NCBI RefSeq assembly: GCF_003815655.1
Contig: NZ_CP033917.1
Coordinates: forward strand, 2,294,001 to 2,358,000
Length of the DNA: 64,000 nt
From: Chryseobacterium sp. G0201
GTDB lineage: Bacteria; Bacteroidota; Bacteroidia; Flavobacteriales; Weeksellaceae
Direction: 5' to 3'
The notes under the pieces were generated by a model that ran no database searches, was not told the origin of the DNA, and worked only from the letters and a program-made list of their open reading frames with translations. Position numbers and translations under genes: made by a program. How positions within the stretch are numbered: the stretch's first letter is position 1; the number at the start of each line of letters is the position of its first letter. This document shows, one piece after another, positions 50,830-59,461 of the stretch.

Positions 50830-53004
50830 ATGAGCAAAAAAGGTATTTCGAAGATAAAAGGTCCTTCCGAGATTCGTCTTGGTGAGACGGCTTATTATGA
50901 AGTAAGCCGAATATACGATCTTGATGATAAAAAGAAAGTAGACGCCGCAAGATGGAAATTGTATGCTTTAGATTTTAAGCATCATGGTAATTGGCGCGAA
51001 CTGACACCCAAAGCCGGAACTCCTCCCAAAATAGGGTACCGCGTTCCGGTTATAGTAACCAATCAATCGTTGGTTGGGAGTGAACTGATGTTGGAAGCTT
51101 ATATTTATGAGCCCGAAAAGCGTATTCCACCGGGATTAAGGATCAAAGTTCTGCCAGGGATTGAGAAGAAAATCACACGCGTGGATCTTTTCAAAGTAGA
51201 TGATACTCCTATCAAGGACGATACGGTTATGAAGTATGGTCAGACCATAAAAGTGAAAGTCTACACCCAGAATATGCAGAATGAAATGATGAAGTTAAGT
51301 CTCTACGAAGATGATGCTCAGGGTGGTGGAGACAGTCCAAAGAATAAAAACAATAGGGTAGCCTACATCAAAAAACTTCTGAATAAAAAAGGTTTTCTAG
51401 TGCATGAGTTTAAACTGAATATTGATTTTGCTAAAATTGCCAATGCCGTTATGGATGGCAGCCACGACAAGCTCCATGAATATTATGTAGTCGTGGAAAC
51501 CGCCGAACATAAATCGGTAAGTAAAAATGTAGATGTACAAAATCCTGATTATGTGAAAGTACAGACGGTAAGCAGTGGTGTTGATACCGAAAAAATTTAT
51601 GAGGGGATTGTGATTGAAGAGGTTGTTATTATAGGAAAATACAAGAAGCAACCGGGAACAAATCCTCCTGTGAATACTGGGGAGAAAGTGGCAACGGTTG
51701 CTAAACCTGATGAGAAGAAGAAAGAAAATAAAGAATGTGAATGTTTTTGTAATAAAGAAATTACACCCGAAACTTTAAGAGAAATGGTAATTGCAATGAG
51801 AAAAGCAACCTATGATGATGCGGGTGAAAATTTTTACAAATGGAATAAAGATTTACTTTTCACAGGAGGACATGAAAAATTTAATGATAAATCCTATGCT
51901 AAATTTGCAGAAGTATTAAAAAGTACGTTCGAAAAATATGAGATAACATCTTGTATTAGAAAAATCCACTTTCTTGCACAATGTTATCATGAAACAGGCG
52001 CTTTTATGAGAAGTGTGGAAGGAGGTAAGGATGATAAATTTTGGTATGATCCATACAGAGGAAGAGGATTTATCCATCTAACGTTGAAAGGAAACTACCA
52101 AAAATTTAAAGAAGATTCAAAATTTGACGTTGTAAATAACCCAGAACTGGTTTCTACAAATATTGAAATTGCGGCTAAATCTAGTGGATGGTATTGGAGA
52201 TATAATGATAAAGGAAATATAAATCCATTTGCTGATAAAGATAGTGTTTTTGATACTTCAAGATTAGTTAATAAACCTAATGCGACAAAATCATCCTCTA
52301 TAAATGGATATAATCAAAGAGTCAACGCAGTTAATGCATTAAAGGTTGTTTTTAAGTATCCTCAAAATTGTTGTAGTTTAAATGAAAAAGAAACCCCAAA
52401 TGAAAATAATTTATGTCCAAGTGGTTCAGATGATTGTATATGTACTACCGCATTTAAGTTTGAAGATGGCTTTATAAATCATTCAAAGGTTATAAAAGAT
52501 CATATTAGTATTATTGAACATGGTTTATTCAAAGATCCAAAAACAAGTATTCAAAAAATAGTTTTACATAGGACAGCAGGAGGTACAACACAAGCTTGTA
52601 AAAATGCTTTTAAGAATGGAAGAAAAAACAAGAGTGGAGGGATTGATCATTATGGAACACATTTTATAGTAGGCAAAGATGGAGTTATAACTCAAACTGC
52701 AAATTTAACAAAAGTTACATGGCATTGTGCAGGATGGAACTCAAAATCTGTAGGAATTGAGGTCGTTGGTTTTGCAATTGATAAAGATGGTAAACCAACA
52801 TTAGGCTTGAAAGGCCAAAACCCAGTTGCCGGATGGGAAAATTTAACTGAAAAGCAAGCGAAATCAGTTGCATGTCTTGTTAAGGCGTTATTAAATTATT
52901 ATAGTCTAGATATAAGCAAAATTGATTGTCATGAACATTTAGCTCCCAAAGAAAAAGGAGAGGGACAAATTGTTTTCGATGCAATTAAAGAGTATTTAAA
53001 ATAA
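50830..53004 (+). CDS. T6SS effector with GH19-like and amidase_2 domains
   Basis: A probable antibacterial cargo of 724 residues with no signal peptide, so it needs a secretion machine. Residues 1 to about 285 form two beta-rich, Ig-like delivery domains (E-I-R-L-G-E-T-A-Y-Y, L-R-I-K-V-L-P-G). A cysteine-rich hinge E-C-E-C-F-C (302-307) leads to a GH19-like lysozyme/chitinase domain: F-L-A-Q-C-Y-H-E-T-G with Glu388, and Y-R-G-R-G-F-I-H-L-T from 409. A second cysteine-rich hinge (near 510-535) precedes an amidase_2 domain with I-V-L-H-R-T (H580), W-H-C-A-G-W (H632), S-V-G-I-E and C-H-E-H-L-A-P (H701). It should cut both glycan and peptide bonds of peptidoglycan. Base composition becomes AT-richer after about residue 300. 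Confidence 0.85.
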   Translation: MSKKGISKIKGPSEIRLGETAYYEVSRIYDLDDKKKVDAARWKLYALDFKHHGNWRELTPKAGTPPKIGYRVPVIVTNQSLVGSELMLEAYIYEPEKRIPPGLRIKVLPGIEKKITRVDLFKVDDTPIKDDTVMKYGQTIKVKVYTQNMQNEMMKLSLYEDDAQGGGDSPKNKNNRVAYIKKLLNKKGFLVHEFKLNIDFAKIANAVMDGSHDKLHEYYVVVETAEHKSVSKNVDVQNPDYVKVQTVSSGVDTEKIYEGIVIEEVVIIGKYKKQPGTNPPVNTGEKVATVAKPDEKKKENKECECFCNKEITPETLREMVIAMRKATYDDAGENFYKWNKDLLFTGGHEKFNDKSYAKFAEVLKSTFEKYEITSCIRKIHFLAQCYHETGAFMRSVEGGKDDKFWYDPYRGRGFIHLTLKGNYQKFKEDSKFDVVNNPELVSTNIEIAAKSSGWYWRYNDKGNINPFADKDSVFDTSRLVNKPNATKSSSINGYNQRVNAVNALKVVFKYPQNCCSLNEKETPNENNLCPSGSDDCICTTAFKFEDGFINHSKVIKDHISIIEHGLFKDPKTSIQKIVLHRTAGGTTQACKNAFKNGRKNKSGGIDHYGTHFIVGKDGVITQTANLTKVTWHCAGWNSKSVGIEVVGFAIDKDGKPTLGLKGQNPVAGWENLTEKQAKSVACLVKALLNYYSLDISKIDCHEHLAPKEKGEGQIVFDAIKEYLK

Positions 53005-53009
53005 AATTT

Positions 53010-53882
53010 ATGAAAAATATAATTTTAATCTTATTAATGCCATTATACATTTTTAGTTCATGTAAAGGGCAGGATAAAGAAGAAAAGCAAAAGCCTGAGG
53101 TTTATAAAGCTAAATGTGAAGGAGAATATTCCACAGGTCAGAAAACAACTGAAAGAGAAAAAAAATGGTCTTTAACAAAAAGCGATATTTTATCAATAAT
53201 TAGTTTCTCTAAAGAAATTGATGCTCAGGAAGTACATTATGCCTATCCTGTAATTCCTTGTAATATTGATGTTAAGGGTTTTAATCTAAAAGGAAAGAAA
53301 GTTAATTTATTTATAAATGGTGGTTCTCATTTACAGATTACAGATGGTTCAAAAATTACAATTTTAGGTTGTGATGATCCTAAATGCAAAAAATATTTTT
53401 TACTTCCAAAAGAAGATATGAATGACGAAGCAGAAATTGTCAATGATTCAAATTATAAAGTAAAAAATACATATAAAGTTGATTTTGATAATGATAAAAT
53501 AAGTGATTCTATAATTATTAAACAGAACACTGAACAACAACAAGAGTTTAAAATGGAAATGTATAAAAATGGAAATTTATTTTTCAGCAAACTATTCTAT
53601 TGCGACTCTATGTTACTAGATCTACAAGTCAAATATGGGCAAATATTTAATATTAAAATTGAAAATAAAGATCAATATGATAATGTTTTTAGAAAAGTTA
53701 CTATTCCTGTTTTATTTAAAAACAAAGAATTTTATATTGAAAAACTATTTGTTGCAAACTTTGGAATAAGTGCAAAAACAGGATATAATGAATGGACTAC
53801 AAAAGAAATTTCAAATAAGACAAATCTTGAAAATCTTGATATAGATGCTTTAGAGTCTAAGAATAATGGTGACTATAAGTAG
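53010..53882 (+). CDS. orphan lipoprotein 1, immunity candidate
   Basis: A periplasmic-facing lipoprotein of 290 residues, lipobox F-S-S-C (Cys18), then K-G-Q-D-K-E-E-K. It starts only 5 bp after the effector stop codon, the usual place for the cognate immunity gene, and a lipoprotein is suited to protect against a cell-wall enzyme. No known domain is recognised; residues 150-180 (V-D-F-D-N-D-K-I-S-D-S-I-I-I) resemble an FG-GAP/VCBS-like loop. The final codons are followed by out-of-frame sequence that still looks coding. A homologous tail reappears at 57586-57696. Confidence 0.75.
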   Translation: MKNIILILLMPLYIFSSCKGQDKEEKQKPEVYKAKCEGEYSTGQKTTEREKKWSLTKSDILSIISFSKEIDAQEVHYAYPVIPCNIDVKGFNLKGKKVNLFINGGSHLQITDGSKITILGCDDPKCKKYFLLPKEDMNDEAEIVNDSNYKVKNTYKVDFDNDKISDSIIIKQNTEQQQEFKMEMYKNGNLFFSKLFYCDSMLLDLQVKYGQIFNIKIENKDQYDNVFRKVTIPVLFKNKEFYIEKLFVANFGISAKTGYNEWTTKEISNKTNLENLDIDALESKNNGDYK

Positions 53883-53944
53883 ACTATAAAGCCGAAGATT
53901 ATATGAAAACAAAATTTGATGAAAATGGGAATGCGATTAAATAA
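53882..53944 (+). pseudogene. out-of-frame coding scrap after lipoprotein 1
   Basis: This stretch reads D-Y-K-A-E-D-Y-M-K-T-K-F-D-E-N-G-N-A-I-K then stop, in a different frame from the gene before it. The preceding codons also end G-D-Y-K; the octamer GACTATAA occurs twice (at the end of lipoprotein 1 and at the start of this scrap). It may be the original C-terminus, put out of frame by a small duplication. Confidence 0.4.
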
Positions 53945-54815
53945 AATAGTCTATCTAATAATTTCATGCATGTTTATTTTTTACAATTGTAAAGATAATC
54001 CTGTAAAACCAAGTGTTGAAAAACAAAAGTTAATTACTTCAGATACGATTATTAGCAATATTAAAAAAGATTGTGATGTCAATATCGAGCATAATATTTA
54101 TGACTATTTATTATGTACGACATGGAAGGATTTGGATGAAAAAAGTATAAAAAAAATATTACATTATGCCAAAGAAGGAAAATATTCTGAGTTCAGAAAT
54201 ACTATTGAGCCTGAAACTCCATTTTGGATTAATTCAGACTTAAAAATAAATGGAAAATCTTATGAATTGAAAATAAATGGAATGTCCTATTTATATTTAA
54301 TAGATAAAGCTGAAAATAGAAAATTTCTAACTTTTAATTCTCAAGAAACCTCAAAAGTAGAATCATACTTTATTAGAAACTTGACAGAAGATGATGATGA
54401 AAATTATAATACGAAACTAAATCAAATAAAGGCTAATTTAAAAAATAAAAAAGTTGATATTTCAAAATGGTTAGGAACATTTACATTTGACAATAATAAT
54501 TATGAACAACAATACAAAAAATACACTTTAAGCATTAATAATAATAAAATCACTTTTTATCAAGGAGAATTACCTGGCTGTGAAATATATTGTAGTCCTT
54601 ATATATTTAATAATGACCTTTACTTATATTACAATGCTGAAAATACAAACTGTGATGGATTCGACACAGAATTAATTGATAAACTTCGTGATGGTGATTT
54701 AATACTTAAATTATCTAATCAAAAAGGGAAGAAATTTATCCAATCTCCTATAGTAAACGTTTGGGACGATAATACGTCTAGTTTTAAACTGGATATTCCA
54801 ATAAAACTGCAATAG
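53919..54815 (+). CDS. orphan lipoprotein 2, immunity-like
   Basis: A lipoprotein of about 298 residues; ATG codons at 53919, 53925 and 53931 are all possible starts, and the last gives the neatest signal peptide. The lipobox is F-Y-N-C. The N-terminal half is unknown and helical; the C-terminal half (from about K-W-L-G-T-F-T-F) shows a beta pattern W-x-G-x-(F/Y)-x-F ... Q-S-P-I-V shared with lipoprotein 3. It is very AT-rich. It probably belongs to an array of immunity genes; which effector it counters is unknown. Confidence 0.7.
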   Translation: MKMGMRLNKIVYLIISCMFIFYNCKDNPVKPSVEKQKLITSDTIISNIKKDCDVNIEHNIYDYLLCTTWKDLDEKSIKKILHYAKEGKYSEFRNTIEPETPFWINSDLKINGKSYELKINGMSYLYLIDKAENRKFLTFNSQETSKVESYFIRNLTEDDDENYNTKLNQIKANLKNKKVDISKWLGTFTFDNNNYEQQYKKYTLSINNNKITFYQGELPGCEIYCSPYIFNNDLYLYYNAENTNCDGFDTELIDKLRDGDLILKLSNQKGKKFIQSPIVNVWDDNTSSFKLDIPIKLQ

Positions 54816-54835
54816 AAATAAATTTTTCAAATTAT

Positions 54836-55645
54836 ATGAAAAATACAATCAATAGTATATGTTTGCTTGCTTTAATTCTCATTTCGCTTTCATGTAAGAA
54901 AAACAACAGACTTAAACAAGCAGTATTCAACTCAAATACAGATGAAATTAGGACAGATTCGATAAAACTGATAAAAGATACTATCCTTTTTGTAAACTCT
55001 TCTGAAGGTGAAGATGTTAAATTTTCAATAAATAATACTACACAAGATTCTATAATAGAAAGTGAGGTATTAGGGGAAACGGGTAAATCAACATATAAAT
55101 TTATTTTTAACAAAAAACTAAAAACAGGAGAGTGTAATACATATAGATATAATGAACCTATTTATGTTAATCCAAATCCCAAAATCAAATCACACACAAA
55201 AGAAACCCTTTTTACATCATCTAAAACAAAAGAAAGATTACAAAAAATATTTAATAGTTATACTACAGTTTTATTTAAAACTACTTTAAGGAAATCCAAT
55301 ATTTGGAATGGAGTTTATTCATTTTCTATAAACGAAGATTCAGATGATTGGAGAAATATCCACGAAATAAAATTGACTATTTCAAAGGATTCAATCACGT
55401 ATTTGGCTGAGGGTTTTCAATTATATGAATACTATATGTTATCATCTAAAAACAATAAAAAAACGATAACTCTAAATTTTTTAAAAGCATTAGACAATAC
55501 AGAAAATGAAATTCATTTACAAAAAACTAAAGATTTTGGAATCATTGGTTTTGATGGAAAAGACTATGTTTTGCAAAGCCCATATATTGACATCAATTTA
55601 AATGATGAAAAAAAACAAAAGTATAAGCTAAAAAAAATAAAATGA
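54836..55645 (+). CDS. orphan lipoprotein 3, immunity-like
   Basis: A lipoprotein of 269 residues with lipobox L-S-C (about Cys20) followed by K-K-N-N. The C-terminal part begins IWNGVYSFSI and ends Y-V-L-Q-S-P-Y-I-D, matching lipoprotein 2 in the same order (W-x-G-x-(Y/F)-x-F and Q-S-P), so the two share a domain of perhaps lipocalin-like beta fold. It overlaps the next gene by 4 bp (ATGA), indicating coupled translation. The function is unknown; cell-envelope immunity is inferred from location and lipid anchor. Confidence 0.72.
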   Translation: MKNTINSICLLALILISLSCKKNNRLKQAVFNSNTDEIRTDSIKLIKDTILFVNSSEGEDVKFSINNTTQDSIIESEVLGETGKSTYKFIFNKKLKTGECNTYRYNEPIYVNPNPKIKSHTKETLFTSSKTKERLQKIFNSYTTVLFKTTLRKSNIWNGVYSFSINEDSDDWRNIHEIKLTISKDSITYLAEGFQLYEYYMLSSKNNKKTITLNFLKALDNTENEIHLQKTKDFGIIGFDGKDYVLQSPYIDINLNDEKKQKYKLKKIK

Positions 55646-56514
55646 GAAAATTAATGAAACATATAATTTTTCTTTTAACGCTTATTAGTTTGCAAGATTG
55701 CAAAGGGCAAAATGACAAAAAAATAAAAGAATTAAATAAATTTTATAGCCTTTATTTTTCTGCAATGGAAAACGTAGATAATACAAGTGAAAATGATCTT
55801 GATTTAATTAAGCGAAAATATATGACAAGTCAGCTATATGAAAAACTTAAAAAAATAAATATGGATTATGATCCAGTCATAAATGCTCAAGATGTAGATT
55901 CCAACTGGCAGAAGTCAATTGATATTAATCATGTTAAAGATGATTTATTTAAAATGTGCATTAAAAATAGTTATGATAAATCACTAAACTGTACTTATTT
56001 AAAAGTAGAAGAAAATTTTAAAATATATGATATACAAGTTAATGATATAGCAAGTATTTTAAATTATATAAACGAAGATGAAACATATATTGAGGCTCAA
56101 AATAATATTATAAATAAAGATTCAGTCAATGCTAAAATAATTTCAGGTAATTATCAATATGGTAAATGTTCCGAGTCAAAACCTAGTTATTATTTTATAG
56201 ATGATGAAGGACAATTTAATTTTTATACTCCTAAAAATAAATGGGTATCTATTTCTACAACTTCTAAAAAAAACGGAAATATTTACGGGATACAATATAA
56301 TTTTCTTACCGGAGTATCAGGTGAAAATAAGGATTTAGATTGGAATAATTTTTCAATGAAAGATGAAATTGCTGAAATTAAAGTAATTGATAACAATCAT
56401 TTAGAATTTAAATGGTTAGGGTTTTATAATCTAAAGAAAAAACAAAAGGATTTCTTAGAAAATCCTTTCAATAAAGATAAAAATCCAATTGTATTAGAAA
56501 GATGTAATAAATAA
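55642..56514 (+). CDS. orphan lipoprotein 4, DUF3828-like N-terminus
   Basis: A lipoprotein of 290 residues, lipobox L-Q-D-C, then K-G-Q-N. The N-terminal half (about 30-130) resembles DUF3828: F-Y-S-L-Y, M-T-S-Q-L-Y-E-K-L, D-Y-D-P-V-I-N-A-Q-D and a late K-V-E-E. The C-terminal half (from about 165) has G-K-C-S-E-S-K-P-S-Y-Y-F, L-D-W-N-N-F, E-I-K-V-I-D-N-N-H-L-E-F and W-L-G-F-Y-N, and ends E-R-C-N-K. That C-terminal domain recurs in the next two genes, showing duplication. It is probably an immunity protein. Confidence 0.7.
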   Translation: MRKLMKHIIFLLTLISLQDCKGQNDKKIKELNKFYSLYFSAMENVDNTSENDLDLIKRKYMTSQLYEKLKKINMDYDPVINAQDVDSNWQKSIDINHVKDDLFKMCIKNSYDKSLNCTYLKVEENFKIYDIQVNDIASILNYINEDETYIEAQNNIINKDSVNAKIISGNYQYGKCSESKPSYYFIDDEGQFNFYTPKNKWVSISTTSKKNGNIYGIQYNFLTGVSGENKDLDWNNFSMKDEIAEIKVIDNNHLEFKWLGFYNLKKKQKDFLENPFNKDKNPIVLERCNK

Positions 56515-56570
56515 AATAAAAGATGAGAGGAATTTGTTTTAAAAGCTATTCATTAATATTTTAAATAAAA

Positions 56571-57139
56571 ATGAAAAAAATAATATTCTTAGTAATTGTT
56601 CTACTTATCTCAATAAGTTGCAATAAAAATTTAGAAACTAGTAATAAAGTAAATCTAGATACTATAAGTGTTAAAAATAGTACAACAAATGAAATTAAAA
56701 CAATAAAAGAAAATAATTGTGATGATGGTGATGAGGTTAGTAACTCAATAGATTATTCTGTAAATGGTCGGTGGAAAATGAGCTGTGGAGAGGGGGTTGG
56801 TAGTCTGACTGTTCAGAATAAAAATGCATCATTGGTTGTCCTCTCAAATCAAATATATATTGAAATGACCGAAACAAAAAGATATGATTTTGAAAAAGGA
56901 ATTGCTTATAAACTAAAACAAATACCTGAAGATTTGGGAACTTATGGAATTAAACTAGATTGGAAGCAGTATTTAAATGATAAACCTATTGCTTATATAA
57001 AAGTCATTGATGACAATACGATAAATTTTATTGGTATGGCTTCTATAATAATAAAACTAATAAAAGAGAAATGGCGGAATGTGAATTTAATCAAGAAAGC
57101 AGTGATAAAGATTTAATGTTGAAAAAATGTAATGATTAA
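56571..57139 (+). pseudogene. orphan lipoprotein 5, frameshifted near its end
   Basis: The in-frame product stops at 57116 after 181 residues, lipobox I-S-C (Cys17). It aligns with lipoprotein 4 through L-D-W-K-Q-Y, Y-I-K-V-I-D-D-N-T-I-N-F and then diverges. In another frame the DNA continues W-Y-G-F-Y-N-N-K-T-N-K and ends K-K-C-N-D at 57139, matching lipoprotein 4's W-L-G-F-Y-N and E-R-C-N-K. A one-base loss (or two-base gain) in the A/T run near 57026-57032 explains this. The restored stop codon overlaps the next ATG by 8 bp, as expected for the intact ancestor. The truncated protein may or may not work. Confidence 0.65.
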
Positions 57140-57599
57140 AGTCTTAATAATCATAGTGTCAATTCTCCTTACAAATTACAAAGGACAAGATAAGGATGTT
57201 GAGATAAGAAACATAAAAGTGAAAGAAGTAAATCTTAAAAATATAACATTTTTAGGAGTAAATAAAACTGATAGTATATATACCGTTTATAACAGATGTG
57301 ATGAAGGATATCCTAGTATTCACTTTAAACAAAATGAATTTTATTTTTATGATCCACAAGAAGGAGCAAATTATATAATTAAAGATATTAAGAATGGTAA
57401 TAATAGATATGTTATAAATACGACTGGTTATTATTTTATAGAAGGTGAAAATATAATAAAGCAAAATGATACTTGGTTTTTAGAAAAAAAAGATGATTTA
57501 TTATGGACTTTCCAAAATAAAAAATGGAAAAAAAAGATCATACTTTCTGACAGTATAAATCTAAATAAGAAGAAAATTGCATATAAAAACAGGAGATAA
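57132..57599 (+). CDS. orphan exported protein 6, lipobox cysteine lost
   Basis: A protein of 155 residues with a hydrophobic signal (about 2-14) followed by L-T-N-Y-K-G-Q-D. The neighbours have Cys-K-G-Q at this point, so the lipid-anchor cysteine appears to have become Tyr15. The body has Y-N-R-C-D-E-G-Y-P-S-I-H-F and E-F-Y-F-Y-D-P, corresponding to G-K-C-S-E-S-K-P-S-Y-Y-F and F-N-F-Y-T-P in lipoprotein 4. It would be released to the periplasm or remain anchored by the signal. The frame ends where a scrap of another gene begins. Confidence 0.6.
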   Translation: MIKVLIIIVSILLTNYKGQDKDVEIRNIKVKEVNLKNITFLGVNKTDSIYTVYNRCDEGYPSIHFKQNEFYFYDPQEGANYIIKDIKNGNNRYVINTTGYYFIEGENIIKQNDTWFLEKKDDLLWTFQNKKWKKKIILSDSINLNKKKIAYKNRR

Positions 57600-57696
57600 T
57601 GAATGGACTACAAAAGAAGTTTCGAATAAAGCATATCTTAAAAATTTAAATCTAGATAATGTGTATCGAGGAGATGATAATTGGGATTATGAATGA
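57586..57696 (+). pseudogene. 3' remnant of a lipoprotein-1 paralogue
   Basis: Read from 57586 this gives K-T-G-D-N-E-W-T-T-K-E-V-S-N-K, continues about 20 residues and ends W-D-Y-E then stop at 57696. Lipoprotein 1 ends with K-T-G-Y-N-E-W-T-T-K-E-I-S-N-K and a similar tail, and the DNA is also closely alike (AATGAATGGACTACAAAAGA in both). Only the last 36 codons survive; no start codon or upstream part is present. It shows that a second copy was lost by deletion. Confidence 0.75.
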
Positions 57697-57756
57697 AATA
57701 TTTGATATAAAAAGTGAAAATCAGCAAAATTAAACGCCAATAAATAAAACAAAACA

Positions 57757-58917
57757 ATGATAGAAAAATTAAACCACTTCCCCGTAAATTGGATCGATGG
57801 GATGAAGATTAATAAAACGCATTTCAATGCGGTTCAGGATTTTATAAGTGATTCTGTAAGAGACTCGGTAGGGATTCACACATCAATGATCAACTACGGG
57901 TTGTTGCCTGTAAATGATTCCATAAAAATGAATTTGATCATTGATAATCATAAATTATTAAGAATAAGAGTAGAGCAGTGTTATGCCATTACTCCCAACG
58001 GATCAAGGATTGATATCGGAAGTGGAACAGCAGATTCTATTTCCCTTTCATTACCTTATCCTGAGGCGGCTTATGAGATAAAAGACAATGAAATCTTGGT
58101 TCTTTTTGCTTGTCTTTCGGTCAATAATTTTAAAAGAACGCCTTTCGGAGAGCCGGATCCGGATGAAAATCCGCCAAGATATCCTTACACACAGCCGGAA
58201 TATTCACTGAATTTGATTCAGGAGGCAGAACTTAAAAATATTTCAGGTTTCGGAACCAATTATCTTACAATCGGAAAAATCCTTGTCAATGCCAATGAAT
58301 CAAGGATCGATGAAAATTATATTCCGCCTTCCGTGTATGTTGCCAGCCATAAAAAACTGCAGGAATTGTATTTGGAGATTGATCGTTTTTATGGACAGAT
58401 CGAATTGTATTCGGTTCAGATTGCTCAAAAGATTTATGGCAAAAAACAGTCTAACGCATTAGCCTTAATGATGGAATTAATGACAGACAAAACGCTGAAT
58501 TATTTAGGCAAAGAAATCAACAGATTCAGATGGATGTCTCCACATACAGAACCTGCCAATATGTTTTTATCTGTTGTAGCATTGGCAAGAACGTTGAAAA
58601 ATTTTATAGACGCAAGATCTGGAGCTGGAAAAGAAGAATTGCTGAATTATTTTGCAGAATGGTGCAACGTAAGTCAGGGAAATTTTGAAATGATTTTTTC
58701 TGATGTCATCAACGCAGAATATAATCACAACCAGATGGATATTACAATTGCCAAGATTGAACGATTTATGAAAACACTGGAAGAGTTGTATTCAGTTCTC
58801 AGCAGACTTGATTACATCGGTAAAAAACGTGACGGAAGTATCTTCGTTTCAGAAAATACGGATGACAGAGATTCTGTAATTCATGCAAAACGTAGTAGAA
58901 CTTTCTTGGCAGATTAA
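57757..58917 (+). CDS. tssK: T6SS baseplate protein TssK
   Basis: A cytoplasmic connector of 386 residues joining the baseplate to the membrane complex. The N-terminal shell domain begins with the TssK-type pattern V-N-W-I-D-G-M-K-I-N-K-T-H-F, followed by N-Y-G-L-L-P-V. A central region with P-F-G-E-P-D-P-D-E-N-P-P-R and a helical C-terminal half lead into the receptor-binding-like end. The length is a little under proteobacterial TssK (about 440). It resumes the core operon after the immunity island, 60 bp past the last gene scrap. Confidence 0.85.
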   Translation: MIEKLNHFPVNWIDGMKINKTHFNAVQDFISDSVRDSVGIHTSMINYGLLPVNDSIKMNLIIDNHKLLRIRVEQCYAITPNGSRIDIGSGTADSISLSLPYPEAAYEIKDNEILVLFACLSVNNFKRTPFGEPDPDENPPRYPYTQPEYSLNLIQEAELKNISGFGTNYLTIGKILVNANESRIDENYIPPSVYVASHKKLQELYLEIDRFYGQIELYSVQIAQKIYGKKQSNALALMMELMTDKTLNYLGKEINRFRWMSPHTEPANMFLSVVALARTLKNFIDARSGAGKEELLNYFAEWCNVSQGNFEMIFSDVINAEYNHNQMDITIAKIERFMKTLEELYSVLSRLDYIGKKRDGSIFVSENTDDRDSVIHAKRSRTFLAD

Positions 58918-58937
58918 TTTAATTAAAACACAAATTT

Positions 58938-59450
58938 ATGGAGGTCCTTAATAAAAGAGAGCGTTCAAAGGCTTTTTCACTATTCATATTATTCTTTATC
59001 ATCACGGTTGTTGTGTTGATAACGGCGATACTTTTTAATGCTTATTTCCCTTTTAAAGAAAATAGTTTATTAAAATCCGAAAATGCCAAAATGAAAAAAG
59101 AAATGGAAATTCAGGATAGTTTTTCCTTTCAGTTAGAAAAAGTAAAGGCAGCAACAGATTCAATCGGAGTGCCGAAGCAGAATGATTTTTTCAATGAAAA
59201 ACTGGCACTCTCAATGCTTGCGGAAATGTATAGCAAACTTCCCAAAGATACATTGAAGAATAAAGTTCTATACAATAATACCATCATTGGGTATAAAGAT
59301 TTGATTGATGCTAAAAAACAGATCAAGCAACTCTCAGGAAATCAGATGACAATGGATAGTCTAAGCTCGATCAACAAAACACTGAAAGATGAATATGATA
59401 AAATGAAAACCGACTTGGAAGTCTGCAGACAGCTTTATCAGGCACAATAA
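58938..59450 (+). CDS. tssO: T6SS-iii transmembrane protein TssO
   Basis: A single-pass inner-membrane protein of 170 residues found only in Bacteroidota T6SS. A short cytoplasmic part (N-K-R-E-R-S-K-A) precedes one strong span (about 13-36), then a periplasmic region with coiled-coil character (ENSLLKSENAKMKKEMEIQD and a C-terminal K-D-E-Y-D-K-M-K-T-D-L-E). The size and pattern fit TssO, which takes part in the complex replacing TssJLM. It lies 20 bp after tssK. Confidence 0.85.
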   Translation: MEVLNKRERSKAFSLFILFFIITVVVLITAILFNAYFPFKENSLLKSENAKMKKEMEIQDSFSFQLEKVKAATDSIGVPKQNDFFNEKLALSMLAEMYSKLPKDTLKNKVLYNNTIIGYKDLIDAKKQIKQLSGNQMTMDSLSSINKTLKDEYDKMKTDLEVCRQLYQAQ

Positions 59451-59461
59451 CAAGATTTGTT

